Shown here: piece by piece, positions 56,209 through 64,000 of the stretch
Layout of the letters: each line of letters starts with the position of its first letter
Position numbering within the stretch: position 1 is the stretch's first letter
Source of the DNA: Mycobacterium sp. 852002-51971_SCH5477799-a
GTDB taxonomy: Bacteria; Actinomycetota; Actinomycetes; Mycobacteriales; Mycobacteriaceae
DNA length: 64,000 nt
Direction: 5' to 3'
Assembly: GCF_001667145.1 (NCBI RefSeq)
Contig: NZ_LZIF01000113.1
Span: 87,299 to 151,298, forward strand
The notes under the pieces: model-generated
The model's input: only the letters and a program-made list of their open reading frames with translations
The model's database searches: none
What the model was told of the DNA's origin: nothing
Translations under genes and position numbers: made by a program

Positions 56209-57464
56209 CAGGCAACGCGGTTCCGGTGAGCGACACCTTCTATGAGATCGGCCGCCGCGGTGACGCTTTCGGCCGGATCGGTCATTCGGCTTGCGACTTC
56301 GCCAGCGCGGGCGACGTATTGCCGCGCGCGGATTCGGCGTAGATGTGCCACCAACGATTTTCGGGAGATCGTCGACAAGCGTTGAGCACGTCCGACTTTC
56401 ATCCGGATGGCGGCCGCCGCCCATAGCGGCTGATCGGCTACGTCCCAAAGGATCAGCATCGGGATTCCGGCTCGAAGAGCCGCGGCCGTGGTGCCCGCGC
56501 CACCGTGGTGGACGGCTGCGCGACAGAGCGGAAGGGTGGCCGCAAAGTTCACCGGACCCACAAGTTTCACGTCGTCGGAGCGTTGGATCCCGGCGGAACC
56601 GCGCGCATCGCAATAGATCAGGGCCCGGTCGCCCGACTCCGCGCAGGCCGCGACGATCATGGCGATGGTGTCGGCGGGGGATCGGACCGGTGTGCTGCCG
56701 AAGCCGAAGTAGATAGGCGGCGTACCCGCTCCGACCCACTTCGCGACCTCGGCGTCGGCATCCGTCGGCAACTGCAACGTCAGCGCGCCGACGAAGGGTC
56801 GCCGACCGTTCCATTCGGCTGCGAGGTGGGGAAAGCAAGCCTGGTCGTAGGCCTGGATTTCGAGCGATCCACGTTTCGCCATTCGCTTGGCCGCGGGGGC
56901 CGCTGTCCGCCGTAAGCCCAGTTCGCGTCGTTGCGTGTCGTCGGCGTGCTTGGTAATGCGCCAATACAGCGACCACGCTGCCCTCAGCGTGGAGCGGACC
57001 AAAGGTGTCGGCGACGGTATGGAAGGCAAGGCAAGCTGACCGTTGACGCAGATCGGCATGTGGTGGATCGACGCGAGCGGAATGTCGTAGTACTCAGCGA
57101 CGTTGGCGGCGACGCCATGGTACGTCTGGCCGGTTACGAGCATGTCGGCTCCGTCGGCCAGTGCGGCCAACGTCCGGCTCATCTGCGCCCAGCCCGCGAC
57201 GAAGAGGTCTCTGCCCGAGCGCACGAAGTTGATGGGATTCTGCGGCTTGAAGGCGCGGTGAACGAAGTCGGCGGCCGCGCTGACCTGCTCCTGCGAATCC
57301 GGCCCGTAGCCAACGGCGCTGAGGCCGGCCGACTCGACGAAGCCGATGAGGTTGGGTGGAGCCGCTATGCGCACTTCGTGCCCTCTGTGCATCAGTTCCA
57401 AACCGACTGCGGCGCAGGGTTCGACGTCACCGCGAGTTCCATGGGCGGCCAGGACGATTCTCAT
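56208..57464 (-). CDS. Glycosyltransferase, GT1 type (glycolipid rhamnosyl/hexosyltransferase-like)
   Basis: A 418-residue GT-B enzyme. The N-terminal motif MRIVLAAHGTRGDVEPCAAVGLELMHRGHEV is typical of the family that includes GPL enzymes GtfA-C and the phenolic glycolipid enzymes such as Rv2962c. The sugar-nucleotide-binding signature is CRAAVHHGGAGTTAAALRAGIPML, and IYFGFGSTPVRSP precedes it. It probably adds a sugar, such as a deoxyhexose, to a lipid acceptor. It starts 40 bases after the papA stop and is coupled to the Gap/Sap gene, so pks-papA-gtf-gap read as one operon on the minus strand. Confidence 0.88.
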   Translation of the reverse strand: MRIVLAAHGTRGDVEPCAAVGLELMHRGHEVRIAAPPNLIGFVESAGLSAVGYGPDSQEQVSAAADFVHRAFKPQNPINFVRSGRDLFVAGWAQMSRTLAALADGADMLVTGQTYHGVAANVAEYYDIPLASIHHMPICVNGQLALPSIPSPTPLVRSTLRAAWSLYWRITKHADDTQRRELGLRRTAAPAAKRMAKRGSLEIQAYDQACFPHLAAEWNGRRPFVGALTLQLPTDADAEVAKWVGAGTPPIYFGFGSTPVRSPADTIAMIVAACAESGDRALIYCDARGSAGIQRSDDVKLVGPVNFAATLPLCRAAVHHGGAGTTAAALRAGIPMLILWDVADQPLWAAAAIRMKVGRAQRLSTISRKSLVAHLRRIRARQYVARAGEVASRMTDPAESVTAAADLIEGVAHRNRVA

Positions 57465-57504
57465 CGGCGAGACCCGGGATCAGGGGCTTTGACACCGATA
57501 TCCA

Positions 57505-58944
57505 TCAGGACACCTGAACCGCTGTTCCCGTATAACGTCCGTCCGCCACACGCTTCAACACGGATTTCATCGCGCTCACGTAACGGGTGACGGAGTCTCT
57601 TGCGATCGGATTCTTGGGTAGGTTCACCCACATCGACACCTCGTCGAAGAGGCGGACCACCGAGAAGTAGAGGTGCGCCGGATCCCTCGGGTCGCAGTAG
57701 ATGCTCACATTCGCGTCCTTCATGTGGGAGGTGACGGTGGCGGAGAAGGGAGGAAGGCCTGCATCCATGTAGTTGACCATCGTGCAGTTGGGGCCCCATG
57801 CCCGCAGCCAGGGTGCCAGCTTCAATATGTCGTTGAATGACACGTTGGCGAGGTCCATGTTCGAATCGAAGGACGCCTGCGCGGCACGGGCGGTTTCTTC
57901 GAAGGATGTCGGGTTTACCGGCACGGTGAAGGGAACCACGCCGGTGAACCAGCCCATCGTCGAAAATTCGGCGATGGACCTGCGCTTATCGGTCGGCGCC
58001 AGCCCATAATACGTTGTGGTGCCGGTTATTTCATGGTTCGCCAGAGCTATGCAAGCGAACAAACCGCCGCTGACGCGGGCCCCCGCGGCGATGCAGCGGG
58101 ATTCGAAGTTCGCCGTCTGTTTTTGATCCATCAGCCGATCGAGTACCACGTCGCCGCCCGTGGATTGCGATAGATCGCCAAGCGGCAGCGGGAAGTCCGG
58201 CAGGGTTCCGCCGTTGTTCTCGGCGAATTCGATCCATTTGCGGACCTCGGCGGACTCCAAGGTCAGAGACGCTACGTGTCGCTGTTCGCGGATGCAGAAG
58301 TCGTCATGACTGGCCGGGGGCGGCGCCTGAACGAGCGCCCGTCCGGCCACCAGAAGGCGGTAGTTCATCACGATTTCCGTGTATAAGCCGGCGATGATCG
58401 TTGGGTCGCAGTGGAGGTGATCGACGATCGCGAAAATGGTGAAGTGGTCGTCGCGCTGCATGATGCCGAACTTGAAGCAATCCCACTGAAACGGGTCCGG
58501 CGTGGACAGCACATACCGGTGCCACTCGCGTGGCGTCATGTTGTCCTGCCGGAGCGGGACGAACTCGATGTCGGCCGGGTCAACGATCGTGTGCCGCACA
58601 ATGTTTTGCGCGTCGCCGTACTCGAACCAACTGTGATAGGTCTTATGCCGGCGCAGGTGAGAGTTGATGACGTAGCTCATGGCTCGGACATCGCATCGGC
58701 CGGGTTCGTCTCCGGAACCGATCACCAGTCGCGCATAGTCGAGCCCGCGTTCCGCGTAGCGAGAATAGCCACGCAGGTGCGCTTCTTGCATCGCGCTGAG
58801 TGGCACTTCGCTCACCGGAGCTTGTCGGGCTTTGGCCAGCGAGGCCGTCGATGCCTGCCAAGACACGATCCTGCCCGCCTCGGGTGCCCAGTCGTAGACC
58901 GTTCCCACGAACAGCCCGCGCGCTGGCCCTGCGCCTATGAACAC
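57505..58944 (-). CDS. PapA-type acyltransferase (PapA1/A2/A3-like)
   Basis: A 479-residue acyltransferase of the condensation-domain superfamily. The N-terminal GLFVGTVYDWAPEAGRIVSW is the PapA start signature, the catalytic H-x-x-x-D is HLHCD in AIVDHLHCDPTI, and a later FTGVVPFTVPV marks the second subdomain. Such enzymes esterify trehalose or another glycolipid core with chains from the neighbouring Pks. The frame is open to 59043 inside pks. GTG 58944 is chosen because AAGGAGG (minus strand, 58950-58956) lies five bases upstream. The pks stop is 11 bases before it. Confidence 0.9.
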   Translation of the reverse strand: MFIGAGPARGLFVGTVYDWAPEAGRIVSWQASTASLAKARQAPVSEVPLSAMQEAHLRGYSRYAERGLDYARLVIGSGDEPGRCDVRAMSYVINSHLRRHKTYHSWFEYGDAQNIVRHTIVDPADIEFVPLRQDNMTPREWHRYVLSTPDPFQWDCFKFGIMQRDDHFTIFAIVDHLHCDPTIIAGLYTEIVMNYRLLVAGRALVQAPPPASHDDFCIREQRHVASLTLESAEVRKWIEFAENNGGTLPDFPLPLGDLSQSTGGDVVLDRLMDQKQTANFESRCIAAGARVSGGLFACIALANHEITGTTTYYGLAPTDKRRSIAEFSTMGWFTGVVPFTVPVNPTSFEETARAAQASFDSNMDLANVSFNDILKLAPWLRAWGPNCTMVNYMDAGLPPFSATVTSHMKDANVSIYCDPRDPAHLYFSVVRLFDEVSMWVNLPKNPIARDSVTRYVSAMKSVLKRVADGRYTGTAVQVS

Positions 58945-58955
58945 CCACGCCTCCT

Positions 58956-61900
58956 TCAGTCCACTTGCGGCTCGGCCGACGCTTCGACAGGCTGGCTTAC
59001 CTCGGCGGTGCCGAGACCGCCTGCGGGAGCTAGCCTTTCGCACAGGAGTCCGGCCAGGCCCTGGATGGTCGTGATGTCATTGGTGGTGACCCGGATCCCC
59101 GTTTCGGCCTCGATGCGGGTGCGCAGCTCGAGGTTGCCCATGGAGTCGAGGCCATACTCGGAGAGTGGATGATCGGGATCGATGGTACGGCGCAGGATCA
59201 GGCTGACCGCCTCGGAGATCATGCGGCGCAGCCGAACTGGCCACTCCTCCGAGGGCAGCCTGTACAACTCGTCGAGCAGTTCGCCCGCGTCCGAGGCGCT
59301 TTGGTCGTCGGACCGGAACAGCTCGGCGAACCGGCTGCGTTGCGCGTAGGCGGCGAACCACGGCGTCCCCGTCAATGTTGCATACCCGGAGTAGGGGCGG
59401 TCGTGGCGCAGCAGAGCCTCAAACGCATAGGCGCCCTCATCTGCGGTGAAAGCAGTGTCACGCCAGTGTGCGATGGCGGTGCCTTCGCCGTCGCGGCCGG
59501 GTGTCGTTTCTGCCCCGGGCTCGGCTCGGACTTCGGCGGCGCGACCCACCTCGGCCCACAAGGCCCATCCGATGGTCGTGGCGGGCAGGCCTTGAGTTCG
59601 CCGCCAGCGTGCGAATGCATCCAGCCAGCCGTTGGCTGCGGCGTACGCCCCTTGCCCGGGCGAGCCCACCAGACCTACGGCCGAAGAGAACAAACAGAAC
59701 CAATCCAGGGGGAGGGCAGACGTCGCCTGGTGTAAGTTCCACGCGCCGTGCACCTTTGGAGCCCAGTTGCGGCTGATGAGTTCGTCGGTCATATTGGCCA
59801 GCATCGCGTTTTCGAAGACCGCGGCGGCGTGCAGAACCCCGCACAACGGAAGCCCGGTGACGGTCGCGGCGCTCACCAGCCGCGGCGCTGTGTCGAATTC
59901 GGTGATGTCGCCGCATTCCACGGCGATGTCCGTGCCCATCGCCCGAATGAGCTCGATCGTCTCCAGCGCCTTGGCATTGGGTTCCGAACGGGAGCTGAGC
60001 ACGATGCGGCCGCAACCGCCCTCGGCCATTTTCTCGGCGAGGAAGAGTCCTATGCCACCCAGACCGCCGGTGACGATGTAGGAGCCGTCGTGCCGGAAGG
60101 GCCGGGCCTGCTCGGGCGGTACCACGACGCTGGTGTGTCCGGCCTGGGGTACGCCGAGGACGACCTTGCCCGTCTGCTCTGCCGCGCTGATCGCCCGGAC
60201 AACGGTGGCCGCATCGTTGAGCGGATAGTGAGTGATGCTCGGTAGTGGCAACTCGCCGTCTGCGACGAGCCGGTAGACCGTGCTCAGCAGGTCACCGACT
60301 CGGTCTGGATGACTCTGCGACATCAGTGCCAGGTCGACGTATTGGAAGGTGAGATTGCGACGGAACGGGGATAGGCCCAGCCGGGTGTTGGCGTAGACGT
60401 CGCGCTTGCTGATCTCCACAAATCGTCCACCGATGGACAGCACTTCGAGGCCGACGCGCTGCGCCGCGCCGGGCCGGGAGTTGAGCACGATGTCAACCCC
60501 GGCGCCGTCGGTCTCTCGGCGGATCTGCTCGGCGAAGTCGGTGCTACGCGAGTCGTAAATGTGCTTAATACCCATGTCGCGCAATAGTTCTTGGCGTGCC
60601 TCGCTGCCGGCGGTGGCGAAGATCTCGGCTCCGGCGGCGCGCGCGATCGCGATCGCCGCCCGCCCCACGCTGCCAGTGGCGGAGTGGATCAACACACGGT
60701 CACCGGTCGTGATCCTGGCCTGATCGCGCAGCGCGTACCACGCGATGGCATGCGGGGTACTCACCGCTGCCGCGTGAGCCTCGCTGAGTCCCGGCGGCAG
60801 CGTCACGGCCAGGCGGGCGTCACAGGTGACGAACGTGGCCCAGCAACCGTTCGTGGAGAAACCGCCGACGTGGTCGCCCGGACGATGGGTTGTGACCCCG
60901 GAACCGACCGCGGTCACCATGCCCGCAAAATCCGTTCCGAGCCGGGGTGCATCCCCATCGCCGCCGGAATACCGGCCGCAGGCCAACAGGACATCCGCGA
61001 AATTGATGCCGGATGCGTTCACCCTGACTTCGATCTCGCCTGGCCCCGGCGGAAAGCGTTGAAACGCAGCCAGTTCCATCGTTTCCAGGTCGCCGGGCGT
61101 GCGAATCTGCATGCGCAGGCCGTCGTGTTGATTATTCGCCGCGGCGGTTCGCCGCTCCTCGGGGCGTAGCGGTGCGGGGCTAAGACGCGCCGTATACCAC
61201 CGGCCGTTTCGCCAGGCTGTCTCGTCCTCCTCGGAATTCGCCAGCAGTTGCCGTGCCAGCCGCTCGGCGTCGCTGTCCTCGTCCATGTCGATCTGGGTGG
61301 CGCGCAAATGCGGATATTCGGTGCCGATCGCGCGCATCAGGCCGCGGATACCGGCCTGCTCGAGGTTCACCGCGTCGCCTGGCAGCACGTACTGTGCATT
61401 CCGCGTAACGACGTAAAGGCGGGGCGGCTCTGCGCCAATGTGCGTGATTTCCCGGGTGATTCGCACCAGGTGACAAACTTGGTCCTCGCCGAGCGGGCCG
61501 CACTCATCCTCCGGGCTGCCGTTCTTGGGGCCGGTGAGTATGACGACTCCGCTGAGTTGGTCGGCAAGATGGATGCCGAGCGCCTCGGTGTTCGCCCGGT
61601 GATTGGCATGCCGGGGCCACGTCATGGTCGCGCACCGGGCGCCTTCGACCTTCAATGCGTCGGTCAGCCTTGTCGCCATGACGTCGGCCGTGGCGGAAGT
61701 GCTGATGAGCAAGCACGTTCCCAGGCCGAGGTTTTCCCCAGCCGGCAGCGTTCGGTGCTTCCACTCGACGTTCAGCAGCCGCTCGTTCAGCACGCGATCG
61801 CGGTGCGCGCTCTCGGAGGCGCCGGTACCCAGTTGCAATCCGCGGACGGCCAGCAGGACCATCCCGTGCTCGTCGAGCACATCGAGGTCCGCCTCCAACC

Positions 61901-64000
61901 CCGCCAGGTCGGCTCGTGTCACCCTCGTATAGCAGTAACGCGCGGTGCGGGCGGAAGCGTAGGCCCGCATTCGGCGCACGCCCAGCGGCAGTAGCAGACC
62001 GGCGTTGCCTGCGACCTGGGCCCCGGGATGGGCCGCCACCGACTGGAAACAGGCATCCAGCAATGCGGGGTGCACTGCGTAGGGCCCGTGTTGCGAGCGG
62101 ATGGCGCCGGGTAGCACCACCTCACCCAGCACCGTGTCGATCGTCTCGTCTGAGTGGTGCACCGCGGCCAGTCCGGCGAATGCCGGTCCATATTGCAGAC
62201 CGTGCCGGTCGAGCTTCTTCCGCAGGTCGGCGGCGTCGACCCGGCGTGGATGGGCCTTGGTCAGGGAGGCCATGTCGTACGCCGGTGGGTGGCCTTCGTC
62301 CACCGCATGCAGCATCGCGGCCGCGCGCCGCATCTGTGTTCCGTCCTGGTAGGTCTCCACCGCGAAGTCGATCGAGCCCGTCGGGGTCACCGACGCAACC
62401 GCCGATATCGGTGTCTCGCCGTCTAGCAACAGCATCGCCTCGAAGCGGATGTCGCGAACTTCGGATGTCTCACCAAAGGCCGTGCGCGCCGCGGCCAACG
62501 CCATCTCACAGTAGGCCGCGCCCGGAAGCGTGGACACATTGTGTATCCGGTGATCCCCCAGCCAGGGCTGCGCCGCGGTGCCGACGTCGCCCTGCCAGAC
62601 GTGGCGCTCCGGCTCCTCGTGCAGCCGGACATGCGCCCCCATCAACGGGTGCACCGCAACCGCGCTGCCGCCGTGTGCCCGCAGATCCGGACTCTTGCGG
62701 GTCAGCAGCAGCGGGCGGTGGCTCCAGGCCGGCAGCGGTGCATCCACCAGCTGGCCACTCGGGAAGATCGCCGAAAAGTCGATTGCCGCACCGGCACTGA
62801 ACAGCTCCGCCAAGAAGCCGCGTAGTCCGTGCGGCAGGCCTTGCTCTCGGCGCATCGCGGCGATTGCGGCCACCGGCATGCCGACGCTCCCGGCAGTCTG
62901 CTCGACGGCATGGGTGAGTAGGGGGTGCGGGGCCAACTCCGCGAATACCCGGAAGCCGTCTTCCAACGCCGCCTGAACCGCCGCGGCGAAGCGCACCATG
63001 TGGCGCAGATTGTCCGACCAGTACCAGGCATCGCACACGGGCAGCTCCCGCGGGTCGAACGCGGTCGCGGAGTAGAACGCCAACTCCGGTGTCCTGGGTT
63101 CGATCTCGGCCAGCATGTCGACCAGTTCGTCGAGGATCGGATCGACCTGCGGAGAGTGCGAGGCGACGTCGACCGCGATCTCGCGTGCCAACACGTCCCG
63201 CTGCTCCCATGCGGCGACCAGATCGCGCACCGTCGGTGTGGCGCCGCCGATCACCGACGAATGTGGCGAGGCCACCACCGCAAGGACGACATCGTCGACA
63301 CCGCGCGCCATCAGTTCCAAAAGCACTTGCTCGGCCGGCAGTTCCACCGACGCCATCGCTCCGGCGCCGGCGATGGTGGACATCAGCCGCGATCGGCGGC
63401 AGATCACGCGGACACCGTCTTCCAGCGTGAGCGCTCCCGCTACCACCGCGGCCGCGGCTTCGCCCATCGAATGGCCGATCACCGCCCCCGGCTGGACACC
63501 GTATGCCCTCATCGTGGCCGCCAGTGCGACCTGCATGGTGAACAGCGCGGGCTGAATCCGATCAATCCCGCTCACCGTCTCGGAGGACGAAATCGCCTCG
63601 GTGACAGAGAATCCCGACTCTTTGGCGATCAGCGGCTCTACCTTGGCCACAGTCGCCGCGAACACCGGCTCCGCGGCGAGCAGCTCACCGCCCATCGCCG
63701 CCCACTGCGAACCCTGACCGGAGAACAGCCATACCGGGCCTCGGTCGTCCTGTCCGGCCGCGGGCCGATAGGGAAAGTCGCCACCAGCGATCTCGCGCAG
63801 ACCCTCGGCCAGCTCCTCGATGCTGTGTGCGATGACCGCCGTGCGCCCCGGCCGGGGCGCCCGGCGGCGCCCCTTGCCCCCCCCCCGGCGTCCCCGCGGC
63901 GCACCCCCCCCGCTAACCCCCCCAGACCGGCCGCCCCCCGCCGGTCCTGGGCGGCGGGGTGCATCCCGGGGGGGCGCCCGGCGCCGCGCACACCCACGTC
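58956..64000 (-). CDS. Mas/Pks2/Pks5-like type I polyketide synthase, N-terminal part missing
   Basis: The C-terminal ~1640 residues of a modular synthase cut by the window end, so no ketosynthase is seen. Domains in order: acyltransferase (FSGQGSQW; GHSMGEAAAA with the active Ser; VASH specificity motif), dehydratase (WLGDHRIHNVSTLPGAAY), enoyl reductase (ASGINFADVLLACGRY; SATGSVGRAAIA), ketoreductase (YIVTGGLGGIGLFLAE) and acyl carrier protein (EYGLDSMGNLELR with the phosphopantetheine Ser). VASH rather than HAFH points to methylmalonyl-CoA, so the fully reducing set should make multimethyl-branched fatty acids. FadD would supply the starter and PapA use the product. The frame stays open to the end, but the last 130 bases are unreliable. 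Confidence 0.92.
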   Translation of the reverse strand, partial: RGCARRRAPPRDAPRRPGPAGGGRSGGVSGGGAPRGRRGGGKGRRRAPRPGRTAVIAHSIEELAEGLREIAGGDFPYRPAAGQDDRGPVWLFSGQGSQWAAMGGELLAAEPVFAATVAKVEPLIAKESGFSVTEAISSSETVSGIDRIQPALFTMQVALAATMRAYGVQPGAVIGHSMGEAAAAVVAGALTLEDGVRVICRRSRLMSTIAGAGAMASVELPAEQVLLELMARGVDDVVLAVVASPHSSVIGGATPTVRDLVAAWEQRDVLAREIAVDVASHSPQVDPILDELVDMLAEIEPRTPELAFYSATAFDPRELPVCDAWYWSDNLRHMVRFAAAVQAALEDGFRVFAELAPHPLLTHAVEQTAGSVGMPVAAIAAMRREQGLPHGLRGFLAELFSAGAAIDFSAIFPSGQLVDAPLPAWSHRPLLLTRKSPDLRAHGGSAVAVHPLMGAHVRLHEEPERHVWQGDVGTAAQPWLGDHRIHNVSTLPGAAYCEMALAAARTAFGETSEVRDIRFEAMLLLDGETPISAVASVTPTGSIDFAVETYQDGTQMRRAAAMLHAVDEGHPPAYDMASLTKAHPRRVDAADLRKKLDRHGLQYGPAFAGLAAVHHSDETIDTVLGEVVLPGAIRSQHGPYAVHPALLDACFQSVAAHPGAQVAGNAGLLLPLGVRRMRAYASARTARYCYTRVTRADLAGLEADLDVLDEHGMVLLAVRGLQLGTGASESAHRDRVLNERLLNVEWKHRTLPAGENLGLGTCLLISTSATADVMATRLTDALKVEGARCATMTWPRHANHRANTEALGIHLADQLSGVVILTGPKNGSPEDECGPLGEDQVCHLVRITREITHIGAEPPRLYVVTRNAQYVLPGDAVNLEQAGIRGLMRAIGTEYPHLRATQIDMDEDSDAERLARQLLANSEEDETAWRNGRWYTARLSPAPLRPEERRTAAANNQHDGLRMQIRTPGDLETMELAAFQRFPPGPGEIEVRVNASGINFADVLLACGRYSGGDGDAPRLGTDFAGMVTAVGSGVTTHRPGDHVGGFSTNGCWATFVTCDARLAVTLPPGLSEAHAAAVSTPHAIAWYALRDQARITTGDRVLIHSATGSVGRAAIAIARAAGAEIFATAGSEARQELLRDMGIKHIYDSRSTDFAEQIRRETDGAGVDIVLNSRPGAAQRVGLEVLSIGGRFVEISKRDVYANTRLGLSPFRRNLTFQYVDLALMSQSHPDRVGDLLSTVYRLVADGELPLPSITHYPLNDAATVVRAISAAEQTGKVVLGVPQAGHTSVVVPPEQARPFRHDGSYIVTGGLGGIGLFLAEKMAEGGCGRIVLSSRSEPNAKALETIELIRAMGTDIAVECGDITEFDTAPRLVSAATVTGLPLCGVLHAAAVFENAMLANMTDELISRNWAPKVHGAWNLHQATSALPLDWFCLFSSAVGLVGSPGQGAYAAANGWLDAFARWRRTQGLPATTIGWALWAEVGRAAEVRAEPGAETTPGRDGEGTAIAHWRDTAFTADEGAYAFEALLRHDRPYSGYATLTGTPWFAAYAQRSRFAELFRSDDQSASDAGELLDELYRLPSEEWPVRLRRMISEAVSLILRRTIDPDHPLSEYGLDSMGNLELRTRIEAETGIRVTTNDITTIQGLAGLLCERLAPAGGLGTAEVSQPVEASAEPQVD
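63871..64000. other. Low-quality contig-end sequence
   Basis: From about 63871 the sequence is dominated by runs of C and G (runs of six to ten C, CGGCGGGG-type stretches). It no longer encodes a recognisable part of the Pks linker, although good family sequence continues up to about 63850. This looks like sequencing or assembly error at a contig end rather than biology. Confidence 0.7.

Overview
The window is high-GC actinobacterial DNA from a mycobacterium, most likely a non-tuberculous and probably slow-growing species. Gene content and order follow the origin-proximal part of the Mycobacterium tuberculosis chromosome read backwards: homologues of Rv0045c, Rv0044c, Rv0043c, Rv0042c, leuS (Rv0041), Rv0040c to Rv0036c, Rv0030 to whiB5 (Rv0022c), tRNA-Leu, fhaA (Rv0020c) through pknB (Rv0014c), trpG, Rv0012, crgA, Rv0010c, ppiA and cwsA (Rv0008c). 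Rv numbers are assigned from memory of the proteins and their order; no search was run. No rRNA, insertion sequence, prophage or CRISPR array was seen, and no stretch over 300 bases lacks a gene.

Region 1 (1-12.9 kb): a 5'-truncated sulfotransferase with a sugar-isomerase-like protein and a DUF1214 protein; an alpha/beta hydrolase; a wreck of a tetR gene joined to an old-yellow-enzyme gene; an F420-type oxidoreductase; a GntR regulator; a fused solute-binding/permease ABC transporter with its ATPase; a MarR regulator; a short-chain dehydrogenase; and leuS on the minus strand.

Region 2 (13.0-24.8 kb): the proline-rich secreted antigen Mtc28, a small membrane protein, a YqgE/AlgH protein, an MFS transporter and an Rv0036c-like protein. 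Then comes a minus-strand block (homologues of Rv0030 to Rv0023) with an EspC-like protein, DUF4226-like proteins, an NlpC/P60 hydrolase and an XRE regulator, divergent from whiB5.

Region 3 (24.8-31.9 kb): a variable segment between whiB5 and tRNA-Leu, where M. tuberculosis has little more than Rv0021c. It holds an acyl-CoA dehydrogenase, a pirin, a GNAT protein, a CpnT-like TNT toxin broken by a one-base frameshift but followed by a putative immunity gene, an MbtK-like acyltransferase, a DinB protein and an NTF2-like protein.

Region 4 (31.9-45.7 kb): the conserved growth and division block. fhaA and fhaB are followed by pstP-rodA-pbpA-pknA-pknB, whose start and stop codons overlap as ATGA, then trpG, a DUF881 protein, crgA, an Rv0010c-like membrane protein, ppiA and cwsA. 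It couples Ser/Thr phosphorylation, dephosphorylation and phosphopeptide binding to peptidoglycan synthesis.

Region 5 (45.7-64.0 kb): accessory DNA beside cwsA. It has a cytochrome P450 with a divergent TetR, a cyclase-AAA-TPR regulator, and a glycolipid-type island: two methyltransferases, a fatty-acyl-AMP ligase, an RgpF-like protein, a Gap/Sap-type membrane protein, a glycosyltransferase, a PapA acyltransferase and a Mas/Pks2-like polyketide synthase cut by the window end. The set suggests an acylated, methylated glycolipid of trehalose-ester or lipooligosaccharide type. The last ~130 bases look like poor-quality contig-end sequence.

Many start codons lie 6-8 bases after a TANNNT hexamer, the arrangement expected of leaderless mycobacterial transcripts. 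This was used to choose several starts.
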